NCBI RefSeq assembly: GCF_037975245.1
Contig: NC_092573.1
Location: forward strand, 11,564,001 to 11,628,000
Direction: 5' to 3'
Origin: Apostichopus japonicus
Taxonomy: Eukaryota > Echinodermata > Holothuroidea > Aspidochirotida > Stichopodidae
DNA: 64,000 nt
Under the pieces are notes generated by a model. It made no database searches. It saw only the letters and a program-made list of their open reading frames with translations, and had not been told where the DNA came from. Below, one piece after another: positions 62,401 through 64,000 of this stretch. Numbering within the stretch: position 1 is the first letter of the stretch; the number at the start of each line of letters is the position of its first letter. The translations under genes were made by a program, and so were the position numbers.

Positions 62401-63927
62401 ATGCAGTAAGTGACTATAATGTTCAGTTTGGAAATAGTGCTAAAAGTTCAAAAGGAGCCATGAGCTTGAGACCATTATTTCCTTGCAGCAAAGACCTATG
62501 ACATGAATGAAAGATAATGAAAAATTGTTTCTTTTATTAATTACATTCTGTCTTATGACGGAACAGAAAGGCCGCTGTGATATTGAACAGTGGAAATCTA
62601 AACCATGAATCCTATACTACAGTCAGGGCCATTCACTGTTTGAGCAATTGCTACGGATATGCTGCAAGGGTTGTCTGATGGTCTGAGAAGGCTTCATTTT
62701 GTTGCGGGACAAAAACGAAAAACTCTGTGAGGCCTCCCCGAGGGGAAGACCAGTCTAATAATAGTAACCGCTCCCACACATACAAATGGGTTTGAAGTTT
62801 TTCATAATCAATTTTATTAGACAGCCATATTTTTGAAAATTCTTAAATGCAAGTAGAGTTAGTCTAAACATTAAGTAAAAATTTTCATATTTTATATTTT
62901 CATATTTCAAATTTTCATATATTCAAGTTTCTATACTGGATACGCAGGAACGGGATCCAGGGAGGCGACACGTGCCGCTCTTCTGAATATTTCTGGAAGT
63001 TAAGTTTTATTTGCAAATATAAATCTTCTTTCAAACTAGGTATGGAGAGGAAACCTCAGTAATGCTTCAGGTGAGGACATTCCCTACATTTTTACCAATA
63101 TTTTCTTCATGCATCCCCTTCTTAGCAGTAATTTTGGTATATATACTGACATAATACATGCCTTCCCTGACCCCCACATCATGCCATGATCTCCGATACT
63201 TACTCTGGAACAGTTTGGAATCCCTAAGGAAAATGCATGTGGACTGATGGCAAGATAGTCTCCGTAAAATTCCTGTAAAATATATAGTGAAAGAAAAAGA
63301 GCTTTCGAAAGGGAAAGTTTTACAAATCAAACCTTTTTTCACAGGTTTTCATGTCTACTGTATGTCTAGCAAATTTGTATAGAATGAAATGCATAATAAA
63401 CAATGCTACAGGAGTTACTTCAACTGAAGCTACAAGCAGCCCCAGGAGGTTATATAGGAGGAAAACGGAGAATATGAACCGAAAGATACATGAATCAACC
63501 GAGTATAAATGTACTCCGTAAATTTAATACAAACAAAAGCTTGAAATATCTAATAAAATTTTAACGTTTAACGTTCTCCTTGTGTTAACTATATAACACT
63601 CAACCTTCACATACCAATTTCAATGTTAGCTATAGTCTGCAGAGACTTTCTTTGTCTTTTACAGCACCTAAACTGATGAACATGTAAAAATAATCACATT
63701 AGATCTATGAACATTCCAGCTTTCCATGAATCTGTGCCCCATCTCATCCTAAATTTGACCTTGGGTGTTTTTAATCTCTAAAAATGATCCCTCAGTAAGT
63801 TACAGTATATACATGCTACAGTATAACAATTGGACTCATGAATTTACCTGAACTTCCCTCACCACTTCCTGAGCGTCGGCTTCCGCCAAGCCTTTGATTT
63901 CACTTTTGCTGATCACGTTACTGAAAT
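53457..63927 (-). CDS. VPS45: VPS45, Sec1/Munc18-family protein (5' end outside window)
   Basis: Eleven exons in phase: complement(53457..53592, 54494..54615, 55483..55593, 57411..57569, 58364..58531, 59398..59508, 60231..60365, 61269..61379, 62115..62252, 63204..63272, 63848..63927). VPS45 binds Tlg2/syntaxin-16 SNAREs and controls fusion at the trans-Golgi and early endosome. Matches to human VPS45 run throughout: [173 protein letters not shown] and [13 protein letters not shown]. Roughly the first 95 residues are missing to the right. The last exon reads VHNFQR then TGA at 53457-53459 if unspliced; alternatively a donor (cagag/gtgag) at 53460 leads to an unidentified final exon. Human has about 30 more residues after VHN. 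Confidence 0.96.
53741..53815. repeat. Short minisatellite (atagtcacattatagtcac)
   Basis: Tandem variants of cataatagtcacattatagtc of about 14-15 bp in a VPS45 intron, next to its last recognised exon. Confidence 0.8.
55643..55884 (+). mobile_element. tRNA-derived SINE, copy 3 (VPS45 intron)
   Basis: A-box gttagctcggtggttaacg, B-box ggttcgagtcact, same body and tail as the other two copies. It lies antisense to VPS45. A partial repeat of the first 12 bases (gtggagtgttag) precedes it at 55631, perhaps part of the target-site duplication or a 5' stutter. Confidence 0.92.
56560..56700 (+). mobile_element. Probable Penelope-like element end with hammerhead-like motif
   Basis: The segment holds CTGAAGA (56595-56601), a 5-bp stem gatcc/ggatc (603-607 with 613-617, loop tgcta) and GAAAC (56618-56622). 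That order, CUGANGA - stem II - GAAA, is the core of the hammerhead ribozyme known from Penelope-like retroelements. One extra A (56602) between core and stem deviates from the minimal consensus, and I cannot define stems I and III. No reverse transcriptase or GIY-YIG coding region is seen, so the copy is a fragment. Confidence 0.45.
58965..59032 (-). other. tRNA-like sequence (SINE head or tRNA remnant)
   Basis: The reverse complement runs GGCTAGGACGGCTCAGTTGT, TAGAGTACATGGCTTGG, then CTGGTTGAAATC. The first part looks like a tRNA D-arm/A-box. The B-box is off consensus (GGTTGAAATC for GGTTCGAATC) and no full cloverleaf closes, so it is unlikely to be a working tRNA gene. Confidence 0.4.
59750..59880. 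repeat. Minisatellite (ctataacatataa)n
   Basis: About 130 bp of 13-14-bp units ctataacatataa with some decay, in a VPS45 intron. Confidence 0.9.
60473..60562. repeat. 30-bp minisatellite, 3 units
   Basis: Three units of aggtcccaggttcaaagccc followed by cttctatctg, with two or three substitutions, in a VPS45 intron. The unit resembles a B-box plus flank (ggttcaaagcccc), so it could derive from a tRNA-like 3' part. Confidence 0.9.
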
Positions 63928-64000
63928 CTGGGTGAAAGAGAGAAAAGGAACTACTGAGCCCCTAAATGTACAGTCAGTCTATTACACACAGTTATTGTGA

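Overview
The window is nuclear DNA of an animal. Its genes are split by GT-AG introns, lie kilobases apart, and are surrounded by many transposons, SINEs and satellites. The gene content (YTHDC2-like helicase, ADPGK, VPS45, a chymotrypsin-fold protease) and the style of the repeats fit a marine invertebrate deuterostome. An echinoderm, perhaps a sea cucumber, is my best guess, but the species is inferred and not proven.

Genes from left to right: (1) the 3' half of a YTHDC2-type 3'-5' RNA helicase, plus strand, nine exons, 413-9856, starting left of the window; (2) a complete five-exon trypsin-like serine protease, minus strand, 19538-23512; (3) a complete six-coding-exon ADP-dependent glucokinase (ADPGK), plus strand, 35706-42054; (4) the SM-protein VPS45, minus strand, 53457-63927, eleven exons, with its 5' end right of the window. 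ADPGK and VPS45 are convergent. All exon joins were checked for reading phase by hand. The four genes do unrelated housekeeping or secreted jobs: RNA regulation, proteolysis, glucose phosphorylation in the ER, and endosomal membrane fusion. They do not form an operon or pathway.

Between the genes lies accessory DNA. From 10 to 18 kb there are a LINE 3' end, hAT-like non-autonomous elements with 8-bp target duplications, and a short 110-bp satellite. From 25 to 31.7 kb there is a nested structure: two inverted arms of about 0.5 kb enclose a satellite array of roughly 13 monomers of 110 bp, a SINE, a LINE fragment inside one hAT-like element, and a second hAT-like element that itself holds a third. 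From 44.2 to 48.7 kb there is a foldback-like element with arms of 1.1 and 1.6 kb built from exact 300-bp tandem units, a unique core carrying a perfect 46-bp-arm palindrome, and a decayed coding remnant. From 52.1 to 53.4 kb a 77-bp tandem array with higher-order structure abuts the last recognisable VPS45 exon.

The most interesting items are the 300-bp-unit foldback element, the inverted-arm/satellite structure, the absence of a YTH domain from the YTHDC2-like gene, and a hammerhead-like motif at a probable Penelope-type element end in a VPS45 intron. No sequence searches could be run. Names of families rest on recognised protein sequence and on repeats seen directly in the window.
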